64,000 nucleotides of DNA from Deltaproteobacteria bacterium (GTDB taxonomy: Bacteria; Myxococcota_A; Polyangia; Polyangiales; Polyangiaceae): positions 50,746 to 114,745 of the forward strand of contig QJWJ01000527.1 of assembly GCA_003235365.1 (NCBI GenBank), read 5' to 3'. Positions 26,340 through 37,184 of this stretch are shown here, one piece after another. The notes under the pieces are model-generated. The model was not told the DNA's origin and made no database searches. It saw only the letters and a list, made by a program, of their open reading frames with translations. Both the position numbers and the translations under genes were made by a program. Positions within the stretch are counted from its first letter, which is position 1; every line of letters begins with the position of its first letter.

Positions 26340-27230
26340 ATGATCCCCAACCGCAAACGTCCCTGGCGAGCTCTGTTCGCCACGCTGTGCTCGACGCTGA
26401 TCTTCAGCGTCGGCGTGGGCGCGTTTGCGGTACCGCTCGACCCGGATGCGGAACTCGATCGTCTCGAGCCGAAGCCGGAACGACTGGATGCGGTCGTGCT
26501 CGATGAGCAGCTCGGTGGAAAGGTTCCAACCGACGGTGCCTACACCGATTCGTCAGGGGCAGCGGTCAAGCTGGGCGATTTCTTCGACGGTGAGCGTCCG
26601 GTCGTGCTCACGTTCAACTACTCCAATTGTCCGATGCTGTGCAGCTTGCAGCTGGATCGCTTCGTCAAAGGGTTGAAGCAGCTCGGGCGGAGCGTCGGTG
26701 ATGGTTTCGAGGTCGTGACCATCAGCATCGACCCCGAAGAGACGTCGGCTCAGGCGGCGGAGAGCAAGAAGCGCTATCTGGCCGAGTACGAACGCGCTGG
26801 CGCCGACAAGGGTTGGCACTTTCTCGTCGGTTCGGAGCAGTCGACGCGACCACTAGCGGCAAGCGTAGGGTTCACCTACGACTACAATGAGGCTCGGCAA
26901 GAATGGCTACATCCTGCCGCCATCATCGTGCTCACCCCCGACGGGAGAGTGTCGCGCTACCTCTACGGAATCGAGTACCACCCCGACACGTTGAACCTCG
27001 CGCTCGTCGAAGCATCGGACGGCAAGATCGGTTCCGTGATGGATCGCTTGGTTCTCTACTGTTTTCACTACGATGAGTCCGAGGGGCGCTACGCGCCCGT
27101 GGCGATGAACATCATGCGCGTCGGTGCCGGACTGGCGGCGACTGCGTTGGCGTTCTTTCTTTCGTTCTATTGGTTGGTCGAGAGTCGCCGCAAGCGACGG
27201 GCCACCCTTGCATCGAGTACTGCATCATGA
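26340..27230 (+). CDS. SCO1/SenC/PrrC copper chaperone for cytochrome oxidase
   Basis: 296 residues from the ATG at 26340; upstream codons in this frame are inside the preceding gene. An N-terminal membrane segment (12-30) is followed by a thioredoxin-fold periplasmic domain. The copper-binding CxxxC is Cys97-Pro-Met-Leu-Cys101 in NYSNCPMLCSL and the third ligand His191 in EWLHPAAIIVL. A second membrane helix near the C-terminus (about 262-285) is less usual for SCO, which normally has one anchor. It loads copper into the CuA site of subunit II, encoded next; the two genes overlap by 4 bases (ATGA). Confidence 0.92.
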   Translation: MIPNRKRPWRALFATLCSTLIFSVGVGAFAVPLDPDAELDRLEPKPERLDAVVLDEQLGGKVPTDGAYTDSSGAAVKLGDFFDGERPVVLTFNYSNCPMLCSLQLDRFVKGLKQLGRSVGDGFEVVTISIDPEETSAQAAESKKRYLAEYERAGADKGWHFLVGSEQSTRPLAASVGFTYDYNEARQEWLHPAAIIVLTPDGRVSRYLYGIEYHPDTLNLALVEASDGKIGSVMDRLVLYCFHYDESEGRYAPVAMNIMRVGAGLAATALAFFLSFYWLVESRRKRRATLASSTAS

Positions 27231-28258
27231 CGCATTCTCTTTCTCACTCGCTGACCATGTTTCTCGCGCAGGGCGCGGCCGAAGGGGAACCCGAGCGGTT
27301 CCTGCCGAAGGTTCCCGAGTCCAGCAACTTCTGGATGCCCAACGCGGGGTCCGACCTGGCGCACAGCATCGACGGCCTGTTCATGTACATCACCTGGGTC
27401 TCAGCGGTCAGCGTGATGGGCATCTTCGCCGCGATGTTCATCATCTGCTACAAGTACCGCGCGAAGACTCGCGAAGCCAATCAGCAGGCCCTGTCTCAGG
27501 TCGACCACAGCAACACGCTGGAGATCACCTGGTCGGTGATCCCGTTCTTCTTCCTGGTTTCGATCTTCGTATGGGGTTTCAAAGACTTCGTCACGTTGCG
27601 GACGCCGCCGAAGGACGCCATCGAGATCTACGCCACGGGTCAAAAGTGGAAGTGGACGTTCAAGTACCCGACGGGTCACGTCGACAGTGAGCTGCACGTG
27701 CCGAAGGACACCAACGTGCGCGTGATCATCAAGAGCGTGGACGTGCTTCACAGTCTGTACATCCCCGAGTACCGCGTGAAGATGGACGCCGTCCCTGGCC
27801 GTTACACGGATCTTTGGTTCAAGGCGAACTACGCCGGCACGTTCCCGATCTTCTGCACGGAGTACTGCGGCAAGCAGCACTCCGACATGCTCAGCCAAAT
27901 CACCGTGCACGAAGGCACGGGGTACGACGATTGGCTCAAGAAGGCCGAAGAAGCCATCTACTCTCAGCCACTCGAGAAGATCGGCGAGATCATGTACAAG
28001 AAGTTCGGTTGCGGCGCCTGTCACTCTCTCGACGGCACGCCCAACACGGGCCCGACCTTCAAGGGGTTGTTTGGCCGGACCGAGACGTTGGCGACAGGAC
28101 AGCAGGTCGTCGTCGACGAGAACTACATTCGAAAGTCAATCCTGGAACCGCAGGCTGACATCGTCCAGGGCTTCCCGCCCCAGATGCCGAGCTTCAAGGG
28201 CCAGATGAAGGACAAGGCGATCGATGGACTCATCGCCTACCTCAAGACCCTGAAGTGA
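27227..28258 (+). CDS. caa3-type cytochrome c oxidase subunit II with fused cytochrome c
   Basis: 343 residues. Two membrane helices (about 53-75 and 100-118) precede the cupredoxin domain. CuA ligands are His175 (VDVLHS), Cys210, Cys214, His218 and Met221 in FCTEYCGKQHSDM. A C-terminal cytochrome c domain follows with haem motif CGACH (Cys262, Cys265, His266) and Met in PPQMPSF. The fusion defines a caa3 oxidase, allowing direct electron transfer from ACIII without a soluble cytochrome. The start overlaps the SCO stop (ATGA); subunit I follows after 25 bases. Confidence 0.95.
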   Translation: MTHSLSHSLTMFLAQGAAEGEPERFLPKVPESSNFWMPNAGSDLAHSIDGLFMYITWVSAVSVMGIFAAMFIICYKYRAKTREANQQALSQVDHSNTLEITWSVIPFFFLVSIFVWGFKDFVTLRTPPKDAIEIYATGQKWKWTFKYPTGHVDSELHVPKDTNVRVIIKSVDVLHSLYIPEYRVKMDAVPGRYTDLWFKANYAGTFPIFCTEYCGKQHSDMLSQITVHEGTGYDDWLKKAEEAIYSQPLEKIGEIMYKKFGCGACHSLDGTPNTGPTFKGLFGRTETLATGQQVVVDENYIRKSILEPQADIVQGFPPQMPSFKGQMKDKAIDGLIAYLKTLK

Positions 28259-28283
28259 GCGGGCAGGTTAGAAAGGTTCAGAA

Positions 28284-29927
<1,644 letters not shown>

Positions 29928-29967
29928 GCCAACGCTGGCAGCACGATCCCATTGATTGGATAACACC

Positions 29968-30807
29968 ATGAGCGAAGCAACTGCCGACAACATCCACGCA
30001 GGACACGGCGACCACGGCCACGATGATCATGGGCACCATGACAAGCCGTTTCTCGCGCATCACTTCGATACGCCGCAGCACCAGTTCGACTCGGGCAAGA
30101 TGGGGATCTGGTTGTTCCTCGTTACCGAGATCCTGTTCTTCAGCGGCTTGTTCTGCGCGTACGCAATCTACCGCGGCTTGTACCCGGAAGTGTTCGAGTA
30201 CGCCCACTACTACCTCGACACGACGTTGGGCGCGGTCAACACCTGCGTGCTCATTACCAGCAGTGTGACGGCCGCGTGGGCAGTGCGTAACGCGCAGCTG
30301 CGTCAGACCAAGATGCTGGTCGTCAACATCCTGATCACGATCCTTTGCGGGTTCGGGTTCATGGGTATCAAGTACGTGGAATACTCGCACAAGATCCACG
30401 ACGGGCTGTTGCCGGGCTCCCACTTCAATCCTGTTCACAAGGTCTGGGAGCTACCGGGCTACAAGGCGAAGTTTGGGGAAACGAGGCCTTTCGAGACGAC
30501 ATCGACGGATGTGAAGGCCGAGCCGATGCCGTCGGCGGGTCCCCACAAGAAGGAGATGGGGCCTCACGAGTTCAACGTCGAGCCGAGGAACGTACACCGC
30601 TTCTTCAGCATCTACTTCTGCATGACCGGATTGCACGGGATTCACGTGCTCGTTGGCATCGGTCTGTGGGTTTGGCTCTTGTTGCGAGCTCGCACAGGCG
30701 AGTTCGGGCCGGAGTACTTTGGGCCGATCGATTTCGCAGCGCTCTACTGGCACATCGTGGACCTGATTTGGATCTACCTGTTCCCGCTGCTCTATTTGAT
30801 TCACTGA
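29968..30807 (+). CDS. Cytochrome c oxidase subunit III
   Basis: 279 residues from the ATG at 29968; a TTG four codons earlier is possible but less likely. The N-terminus is His/Asp/Gly-rich (HAGHGDHGHDDHGHHDK), which may bind metal or simply be a flexible tail. Membrane segments begin at MGIWLFLVTEILFFSGLFCA, the subunit III hallmark, and the last reads YWHIVDLIWIYLFPLLYLIH with the conserved WHxVD motif. A roughly 60-residue hydrophilic insertion (about 160-210) lies between helices 3 and 4. It follows subunit I by 40 bases and precedes subunit IV by 43. Confidence 0.94.
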   Translation: MSEATADNIHAGHGDHGHDDHGHHDKPFLAHHFDTPQHQFDSGKMGIWLFLVTEILFFSGLFCAYAIYRGLYPEVFEYAHYYLDTTLGAVNTCVLITSSVTAAWAVRNAQLRQTKMLVVNILITILCGFGFMGIKYVEYSHKIHDGLLPGSHFNPVHKVWELPGYKAKFGETRPFETTSTDVKAEPMPSAGPHKKEMGPHEFNVEPRNVHRFFSIYFCMTGLHGIHVLVGIGLWVWLLLRARTGEFGPEYFGPIDFAALYWHIVDLIWIYLFPLLYLIH

Positions 30808-30850
30808 GGAACCGAGCTCTTCAATCTCGAGATCCCTGAAAGGTTAAGTC

Positions 30851-31213
30851 ATGAGCGATTCAAAGTCAGAAGCCGCCCACGGCCACGAAGAGCACGGCCT
30901 TGCGCACGTCATGCCCATCCCAGTTCTCTTGGCAGTTGGCGGTGGGTTGCTGTTCTTGACGGCAGTCACCGTTTGGGTAACAGCCGCGGACCTCGGTCGC
31001 ACCGGGAACCTAATCGTTGCGATGGTCATCGCCACGATCAAGGCGACCATGGTGTGTGCGTACTTCATGCATCTGAAGTACGACAAGCCGTTCAACAGCC
31101 TGGTGTTCGTCAGCTCCATCCTGTTCGTCGGCTTGTTCATCACGATCGCGATGCTCGACAAGTCGGAGTACGAGCACAGCATCAAGCAACTGACGATCGA
31201 CGAAGGAAACTAG
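30851..31213 (+). CDS. Cytochrome c oxidase subunit IV (CyoD/CtaF-like)
   Basis: 120 residues with three membrane helices, and a His-rich N-terminus (AHGHEEHGLAHVMPIPVL). The middle contains VAMVIATIKATMVCAYFMHL, the signature of the small prokaryotic subunit IV that stabilises the CuB site region. AGGTTAAG precedes the ATG. It is the last gene of the act-cox operon and is followed by a hairpin with a T-rich tail. Confidence 0.92.
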   Translation: MSDSKSEAAHGHEEHGLAHVMPIPVLLAVGGGLLFLTAVTVWVTAADLGRTGNLIVAMVIATIKATMVCAYFMHLKYDKPFNSLVFVSSILFVGLFITIAMLDKSEYEHSIKQLTIDEGN

Positions 31214-31234
31214 CTTTCTCGTGGTCAGTCAGCG

Positions 31235-31270
31235 CGACGCCGGCTCTTCGAGGGTCGGCGTCGTTGCTTT
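31235..31270 (+). terminator. Terminator of the act-cox operon
   Basis: CGACGCCG (31235-31242) pairs perfectly with CGGCGTCG (31256-31263), followed by TTGCTTT. It lies 22 bases after the subunit IV stop and before the opposing dacB stop. Confidence 0.65.
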
Positions 31271-31335
31271 GGGGGGAATACGAGCACGCGGGGTGGCAAG
31301 GGCTCATTCAATGGCCCTCGACAGCCGCGGGGGAT

Positions 31336-32805
31336 TCATTCCAACAGGTCTTGGACGACCTCGTCGATGCGGTTTCGAATCGCGGCGTGCTGATCTGGGA
31401 TGCCCGTGACGAGGAAGGAGAAGGCGACCGGTGGCGCCGTGCCGTCTTTCAAGACGTAGCCACTGAGTGAGATCGCATCGCGCAGAGTACCCGTCTTGGC
31501 GCGAATGCGGCCGCGCGCTTTCGAGCCGGTGAAGCGAGAACGCAGCGTTCCATCGATGCCGCCGATGGAGAGGTGCGGGACGAACTCGTCGCGGATGCGA
31601 GCATCGTTGTAAGCCCAACGCAGCAACTTGGCGAACGTGCGAGCGCTGATCCGGTTGGCATCGAACAGGCCAGAGCCGTTGATGATGCGGGTGCCGGCGG
31701 GCAAGCCCGTGCGTTTCTCGAGCCAGTCCGTCACGACTTTGGACGCCAGCACCGTGCTGCGCGGCGAGCTGCTTTCGGTAATTGCGAGCCCCTTGAACAG
31801 CATTTCCGCGTAGAAGTTGTCGCTGTGCTTGCCGAGTTCTTTGAGGAGTTCGCTCAGTGGGGCCGACGCGGTGTACGTGATGCGCGGCTCGCTGCCCACG
31901 GAGTTCTGGCTGACTGCTCCGACCTCGACACCGAGCTGGCGCAGGTGCGCGCGGAGGTTCTCGCCGGGCAGCAATCGGGGATCATCCACACGTTTGGCAA
32001 AACGCTGACGGGGAAGACCCGTTGCGAGAGAACCGGCCACATGCGCGACGAGCGCACCGGCCTTGCCCTCGAGTGTCAGCTGGACGTGCTGACCCTTGCC
32101 CTTGCCAGCAGTGCGAACTGAGCCTTCGAGCGTCGCGATACCCTTGGGCTCCAACCACACGCGGGCCTCGGCATCTGGTTCGGTCGGTAAGACGTTGAGC
32201 GTTACGGTGTTTCGCTCCAGGGCGATCGCACTGATCGGGGCTCGGAACGTGGCCCATTCATTAGGCTGCTGCTCGAAGGCGGGCGGGACGAACTGATCGT
32301 CGAAGTACGTCTGATCGACGACGAGCTCACCCACGTGTTTCACACCTCGGGTTGCCAGAGCGTTTGCGAGTCGCCACAGCTGGGGTTCACTCAGTGACGG
32401 GTCACCCGTGCCCTTGAGAACCAGCCGAGGCACTCGATTCCCTTGGATGTCTCCGTACAGACTCGTTTGAAACGTTCGACTCGGGCCGAGCAGATCGAGC
32501 GCCGCTGCGGCCGTGATCAGTTTCATGTTCGAGGCGGGGTTGAGTGGCGCGTCGGCAGAGCTGTCGAGGATCTCCCGCCCCGTCTTCAAATCGATTGCGC
32601 ACGCGCTGAGTTGACCTCCGCGCTTGTCGACCCACTCCTTCAACTCGAGCAGCGACCTGAACTGTGGGGCCCTGGTCGCTGTCTCGGAGGTCGCGGGGAG
32701 CTCGCCGTGGCTGCTCGAGACAGCGAAGGCGATGCACAGCGCCATGCCCAAGGCGCGAAGCCTTCGCGGCGTTCTTCCACCAACGGCGCTGGTCTGCCGA
32801 AACAT
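31336..32805 (-). CDS. dacB: D-alanyl-D-alanine carboxypeptidase/endopeptidase, PBP4 type
   Basis: 489 residues with an N-terminal signal peptide (MALCIAFAVSSSHG region). It is a low-molecular-mass class C penicillin-binding protein (peptidase family S13) that trims or cleaves peptidoglycan cross-links in the periplasm. Active-site motifs are all present: Ser92-x-x-Lys95 (PASNMKLIT), Ser328-Asp-Asn330 (KHSDNFYAE) and Lys437-Thr-Gly439 (RAKTGTLRDA). The domain inserted between the first two motifs, as expected for PBP4, spans about 110-300. Convergent with the act-cox operon. Confidence 0.93.
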   Translation of the reverse strand: MFRQTSAVGGRTPRRLRALGMALCIAFAVSSSHGELPATSETATRAPQFRSLLELKEWVDKRGGQLSACAIDLKTGREILDSSADAPLNPASNMKLITAAAALDLLGPSRTFQTSLYGDIQGNRVPRLVLKGTGDPSLSEPQLWRLANALATRGVKHVGELVVDQTYFDDQFVPPAFEQQPNEWATFRAPISAIALERNTVTLNVLPTEPDAEARVWLEPKGIATLEGSVRTAGKGKGQHVQLTLEGKAGALVAHVAGSLATGLPRQRFAKRVDDPRLLPGENLRAHLRQLGVEVGAVSQNSVGSEPRITYTASAPLSELLKELGKHSDNFYAEMLFKGLAITESSSPRSTVLASKVVTDWLEKRTGLPAGTRIINGSGLFDANRISARTFAKLLRWAYNDARIRDEFVPHLSIGGIDGTLRSRFTGSKARGRIRAKTGTLRDAISLSGYVLKDGTAPPVAFSFLVTGIPDQHAAIRNRIDEVVQDLLE

Positions 32806-32966
32806 GCGTCTTTCTTATCGAGATCCGTCGGTTTTTTGAACCGGTGCGCAATGTCAGGCGCTGCTCGCCCCCATTTCGGCCTCGGTCTGAGGCGCGGAGG
32901 GGAATTATCCACGGGGGATGACGCGACAGGGTTGCGTTTCGCGGCGAGTATCGGCAAACCACCGTC

Positions 32967-33479
32967 GTGACGCGAGCCGTGTTTCTAGGATCGATTGCAG
33001 GCGTGCTGACGCTGGCCTCACCGGCGCTTGCGCAAGAGCCCACCGAAGCGCCGACGACGTATAGTCCTGATCGCTACCCAGACGAGTCAGCGCGCAGTTC
33101 GGTCCTGTACGCCGGGGCGGCGGTTGCGTTGGGAGGCTATGGGATTGCGTTCGGGACGTCCTACCTCTGGTCGAACGCGCCTACCGCGCAGGACCTGCGC
33201 CTCCCGATCGTCGGTCCCTACTACGCGTTGGCGGGGGCCAAGTGCGGACCCGACGAATCCGGCTGTTCGACGCTTCCCGTCGTGATTCGGAGCGTGTTTG
33301 CTGCGCTTGGCGGCATTGGGCAGATCGGAGGACTGGCTCTGCTCGTCGAAGGGCTGTTCCTGCCCACGAGTACCTCGGCTGAGTCACACGCCAGCGCGAG
33401 AATCTCGGAGTCCACCCTCTACTTCACGCCGACGGCGACCGACGACGGCATGGGATTGCTCGTCGGAGGTACGTTCTGA
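32967..33479 (+). CDS. Secreted or outer-membrane-associated protein of unknown function
   Basis: 170 residues from a GTG. A clear signal peptide ends at SPALA|QEP (about residue 22). Two later hydrophobic Gly/Ala-rich stretches (VLYAGAAVALGGYGIAFGTS and AALGGIGQIGGLALLVEGLF) could be membrane segments, with a Cys pair in KCGPDESGCS between them. The C-terminus is beta-like and ends in Phe (LLVGGTF), as in many outer-membrane proteins. This two-hydrophobic-hairpin layout is common in uncharacterised myxobacterial proteins; no function can be given. It is divergent from dacB with a 161-base spacer. Confidence 0.7.
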   Translation: MTRAVFLGSIAGVLTLASPALAQEPTEAPTTYSPDRYPDESARSSVLYAGAAVALGGYGIAFGTSYLWSNAPTAQDLRLPIVGPYYALAGAKCGPDESGCSTLPVVIRSVFAALGGIGQIGGLALLVEGLFLPTSTSAESHASARISESTLYFTPTATDDGMGLLVGGTF

Positions 33480-33979
33480 ACACAAACAAATTCAGCGCTT
33501 GCGGCGTCGTTCCCGCGTCGGCCCACCGGGCATCCCCTCGATTGTAGGCCGTCGCTTCGTCCAGCGCTGGTGATTTTCGCGCCAGCCTACCTCGCCTTTG
33601 TTGGTGATCCCCTTCCGGGGACGTGTTACATAAACCTCCCATCATGCAGTGTGCCGTGTGGTCATCCACGCATCGTGATGGGCGAACGAAAGAGACTTTC
33701 GCGTTACCGTCGCCGCCATCGGGCGGTGGTTTCAGGTTGGCGCCTCGCGGTTCTTCATCAAAGAGTGTAGGCGTCACGTACGCGTGTCGACTCGATTCGT
33801 TGTTCGTAGCCGGTGAACACTCGTCCGACGGTTGCGCCACTCACCTCAGCAGTGTCCACTCCAAACGCCGTGTCCACTAAAACGCAGCGTCAGGCCAATT
33901 CGCAGGGTCGACGCCCATCGCAGGGTCGCCCATTCAGACCGCAGCGTCCACTTCCCTTGAAGCTCCAGGAGAGAATGCC
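33480..33979. other. Intergenic region upstream of pyrG
   Basis: 500 bases with no gene. It holds a CCCC-TTCC-GGGG hairpin near 33609-33620 and three loose copies of a GTGTCCACT/GCGTCCACT element between about 33850 and 33955. It ends with AGGAG next to the pyrG GTG start. No known pyrimidine-responsive leader was recognised. Confidence 0.4.
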
Positions 33980-35644
33980 GTGAATCGCCAAACCAAGTTC
34001 ATTTTCGTTACGGGAGGCGTCGTCTCCTCGATTGGGAAGGGCCTGGCTTCGGCGTCCATCGGAGCGCTGATGGAGGCTCGCGGGTTGCGGGTGACGCACA
34101 TGAAGCTCGATCCGTACATCAACGTCGACCCAGGGACGATGTCGCCGTATCAGCATGGTGAGGTGTTCGTCACGGACGACGGTGCCGAGACCGATCTCGA
34201 TCTCGGACACTACGAGCGTTTCACCAGCGCGCGTTTGAAACGTACGGCTAACGTCACGACGGGGCGCATCTACCAGAGCGTCATCGACAAGGAGCGCCGA
34301 GGTGAGTACCTCGGCGCAACTGTTCAGGTGATTCCTCACATTACCGACGAGATCAAAGCGCGCATCATCGAAGGTACTCAGGGGGTGGATGTTGCGATCG
34401 TCGAGGTGGGTGGCACAGTTGGCGACATCGAATCGCTGCCGTTCCTCGAGGCCTTGCGTCAGCTCAAGGTCGAAGCTGGCCCCGTCAATGCGCTCAGCGT
34501 GCACGTCACGCTGGTGCCGCACATCTCCACCGCGGGCGAGCTCAAGACCAAGCCGACCCAGCACTCCGTCAAGGACATGCGCGAGATCGGTATCCAACCC
34601 GACATTCTCATCTGCCGCTGTGATCGTCCGATCAACAAGGGGTTGAAGGAGAAGATCTCCCTGTTCTCCAACGTGGCCGTCAACCACGTCATCTCTGCCG
34701 TCGACGTCGGCTGTATCTACGAGTTGCCGTTGGTGCTTCACGCCGAGGGCTTGGACGACCAGATCACCGATCGATTGAACATCTGGTCTCGTCAGCCCGA
34801 CTTGTCAAAGTGGGAGCTCGTCGTCGAGCGTTTCAAGAAGGCAAGCGACTCGGTGCGCATCGGTGTCGTCGGGAAGTACGTTCATCTCAAGGACACCTAC
34901 AAGTCGCTGCACGAGGCGCTCATTCATGGTGGGCTCGAGAGCGATGTCAACGTCGAGTTCGAGTACATCGACTCCGAGAAGCTCGAGCAGTCGTCCACCG
35001 AGCGTTACCTAACGGGCCTCGATGCGATCCTGGTGCCGGGTGGCTTCGGTGATCGTGGCATCGAGGGTAAGATCCGCGCCATTCAATTTGCACGCGAGAG
35101 CAAGATACCCTTCTTCGGCATTTGCCTGGGCATGCAGCTGGCCGTCATCGAGTACGCGCGGCACGTGTGCGGTCTCAAGGGCGCGAGTTCGGCCGAGTTC
35201 GAGGACGGCTCGGCACACAACGTCATCGACCTGATGCCAGACCAGCGCGGCGTGAAGAACAAGGGCGGCACCATGCGCTTGGGAGAATGGCCGTGCGTGT
35301 TGAAAGAGGGCAGCTTTGCCGAGAAGATCTATGGGACCAACCAGATCGGCGAACGTCATCGGCACCGCTTCGAGGTGAACAACGACTACCGTGAACAGCT
35401 CGAGAAGGCTGGGTTGGTCGTGAGCGGAACGAGTCCCGATGGGAGCCTGGTCGAGATCGTCGAATTGTCGGACCACCCACACTTCGTCGCTTGCCAGTTT
35501 CACCCAGAGTTTCTCAGCCGTCCCACCCAGGCGCACCCGCTGTTCTCCCATTTCGTGGCCGCAGCAAAACGCCGCCGCGACGCCCTGGCGGAATCGGTCA
35601 AGAACCAGGACGAGAACCGAGCGAGTACCCCGGTCGTTCACTGA
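33980..35644 (+). CDS. pyrG: CTP synthase
   Basis: 554 residues, GTG start with AGGAG upstream. It makes CTP from UTP, ATP and glutamine. The N-terminal amidoligase domain begins KFIFVTGGVVSSIGKGLASA and includes KLDPYINVDPGTMSPYQHGE and the SVKDMREIGIQPDI region. The C-terminal class I glutamine amidotransferase domain (from about residue 290) has the nucleophile in FFGICLGMQLAVIE and the His/Glu pair in CQFHPEFLSRP. Normal length. It stands apart from the cell-wall and HEAT genes around it; the 177 bases that follow contain no gene. Confidence 0.97.
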   Translation: MNRQTKFIFVTGGVVSSIGKGLASASIGALMEARGLRVTHMKLDPYINVDPGTMSPYQHGEVFVTDDGAETDLDLGHYERFTSARLKRTANVTTGRIYQSVIDKERRGEYLGATVQVIPHITDEIKARIIEGTQGVDVAIVEVGGTVGDIESLPFLEALRQLKVEAGPVNALSVHVTLVPHISTAGELKTKPTQHSVKDMREIGIQPDILICRCDRPINKGLKEKISLFSNVAVNHVISAVDVGCIYELPLVLHAEGLDDQITDRLNIWSRQPDLSKWELVVERFKKASDSVRIGVVGKYVHLKDTYKSLHEALIHGGLESDVNVEFEYIDSEKLEQSSTERYLTGLDAILVPGGFGDRGIEGKIRAIQFARESKIPFFGICLGMQLAVIEYARHVCGLKGASSAEFEDGSAHNVIDLMPDQRGVKNKGGTMRLGEWPCVLKEGSFAEKIYGTNQIGERHRHRFEVNNDYREQLEKAGLVVSGTSPDGSLVEIVELSDHPHFVACQFHPEFLSRPTQAHPLFSHFVAAAKRRRDALAESVKNQDENRASTPVVH

Positions 35645-35821
35645 TCGGCGCGGAGAGCTCGAAGCGGACAGCGCGGGGGGCCGCCTGTCACCTGGCTCGT
35701 CCGGGGCCTGCCGTCGCGCCGCTGGCCCGCTCCATCCTCTGTCGTGAAGCGCAAGGCAACGCGTCGAAGATCCGCCCGCGCGTGAGGGACACGGGTCGCC
35801 CGGCGTGCTAATGCCGAGAGG

Positions 35822-37117
35822 ATGAAGTTCGTAGGGAGAGGTTTTCCTGGTCAGTCGAAATGGTGGGTGTGGCTCGCTACGGCGGGCGCCGTCGCTTGTG
35901 GGCCATCTGGATTGGCCAAAACCGCCCTCGAGGGTGACCTGGAGAAGCTGAGCTCGGAAATCGCTGCGGCGAGAAAATCGAAGGAACTACCCGAGACCGA
36001 GGTGCGCGACCTGGCGCACGCCGTCGCCACCCGAGAGCTTCTGTCGTCCCGCGGGGATGCGGGAGTGGCGCGCGTTCGGGAGTTGCGTCCGTGCATCAAT
36101 CGGCTCGTGGCCGAGTTCGAGGAACGGTCGGAGGGCAAGGACGCGGGAGCGGCGGCGGCCCAGTTGGCATTGCTCGAGGCTGGTCGCGCCGACGCCGACG
36201 ATCTGATGGACTCCTACGCTTCGGCGACGGAGCCGGACTGGCGCGCAGTCGCGGCGCGCGCGGCGATTGGTCCGCAACACGGTGACTACCGCCGCAAGGC
36301 CTTCCTCGATGGTGACTTGCGTGTGCGCCGCGCCGCACTGCACGCGGCGTTGGCGCAACCGGTCTCTGCGGATCTCGAAGCAGCTTTCGAAGCTGCGCGT
36401 CTGGACCCCGACCCGTTGGTGCGGAGTCTCGCCGTTCGCTTGATGGGCGCAATCGGTGGGCGTACCGCGGTAGGGCTGTTGCGCGACGTGTGGGGAAGGG
36501 CCGAACCAGAGACCCGCCAGGCGATCGTCGATGCCTGGGCTAACTCCAGCAGTTACGACGTGGGAGGCAGCGAGCAGTTGCTGTGGGCGATGGAGACCCA
36601 GAAAGGTCTGCCCGCGATTGTCGCGGCAGCGCGGCTGGCGGCTTCATCGTCACCTCAGCGTTCCGCTGCAGTCAGCGTACTCGTTCGCGCGATGGATCAA
36701 GGGCCGGTGGATGAACAGCGCTTGGCAATCTTGCTGGCGCCCACCGCTCCGGAGCTGCTTCCGACGATTCAGAAGCTTTCGCAGAGCGAAGATCTCCAGG
36801 CAGCCGTGATGGCGTCGGCGGCGCTCGGGCGTCATGCATCCGAGCGCGAAGTGGCCCGCAAGCGACTTCAAAAACTCGCGCATCAGCGGCAGGTGCGCAT
36901 CTCTCGGCAAGCGCGGGCTGCACTGGTGACGCTGGGAGATCAGAGCATTGCCGGGGACCTGACCAAAGAGTTGGAGAGCGAAGGTTGGGAACGGCGTCGT
37001 CAGGCGGCAGTCGATTTGCTGCGTTTGGGCGAATACCAGAAGATGGTTTCCGTCTTGGCGGACCCCGTTGCGAGTGTCCGGACGCGCGTTGCATGCGAAA
37101 TCCTGACGCGAAGCTGA
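35822..37117 (+). CDS. HEAT-repeat lipoprotein
   Basis: 431 residues. The N-terminus has WWVWLATAGAVAC, a short hydrophobic segment ending in a likely lipobox Cys. From about residue 130 the protein consists of helical hairpins of the HEAT/PBS-lyase type, for example RRAALHAALAQPVSADLEAA, DPLVRSLAVRLMGAIGGRTA and ERRRQAAVDLLRLGEYQKMV. Such solenoids are protein-interaction scaffolds. The ATG directly abuts GAGAGG, leaving no spacing, so the true start may differ slightly. Partner unknown; a second, larger HEAT protein is encoded 5.6 kb downstream. Confidence 0.75.
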   Translation: MKFVGRGFPGQSKWWVWLATAGAVACGPSGLAKTALEGDLEKLSSEIAAARKSKELPETEVRDLAHAVATRELLSSRGDAGVARVRELRPCINRLVAEFEERSEGKDAGAAAAQLALLEAGRADADDLMDSYASATEPDWRAVAARAAIGPQHGDYRRKAFLDGDLRVRRAALHAALAQPVSADLEAAFEAARLDPDPLVRSLAVRLMGAIGGRTAVGLLRDVWGRAEPETRQAIVDAWANSSSYDVGGSEQLLWAMETQKGLPAIVAAARLAASSSPQRSAAVSVLVRAMDQGPVDEQRLAILLAPTAPELLPTIQKLSQSEDLQAAVMASAALGRHASEREVARKRLQKLAHQRQVRISRQARAALVTLGDQSIAGDLTKELESEGWERRRQAAVDLLRLGEYQKMVSVLADPVASVRTRVACEILTRS

Positions 37118-37184
37118 GCCTTCCAACCTCGACCGTTTGCAACCGAGCCGTGCCAATCGACCCATCGCGCGCTAGTTGTCCAAC

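Noticed and set aside
33850..33955. Three loose copies of GTGTCCACT considered as a repeat array or regulatory element
   Set aside because: Irregular spacing and only 8-9 bases each with mismatches; could be chance in GC-rich spacer.
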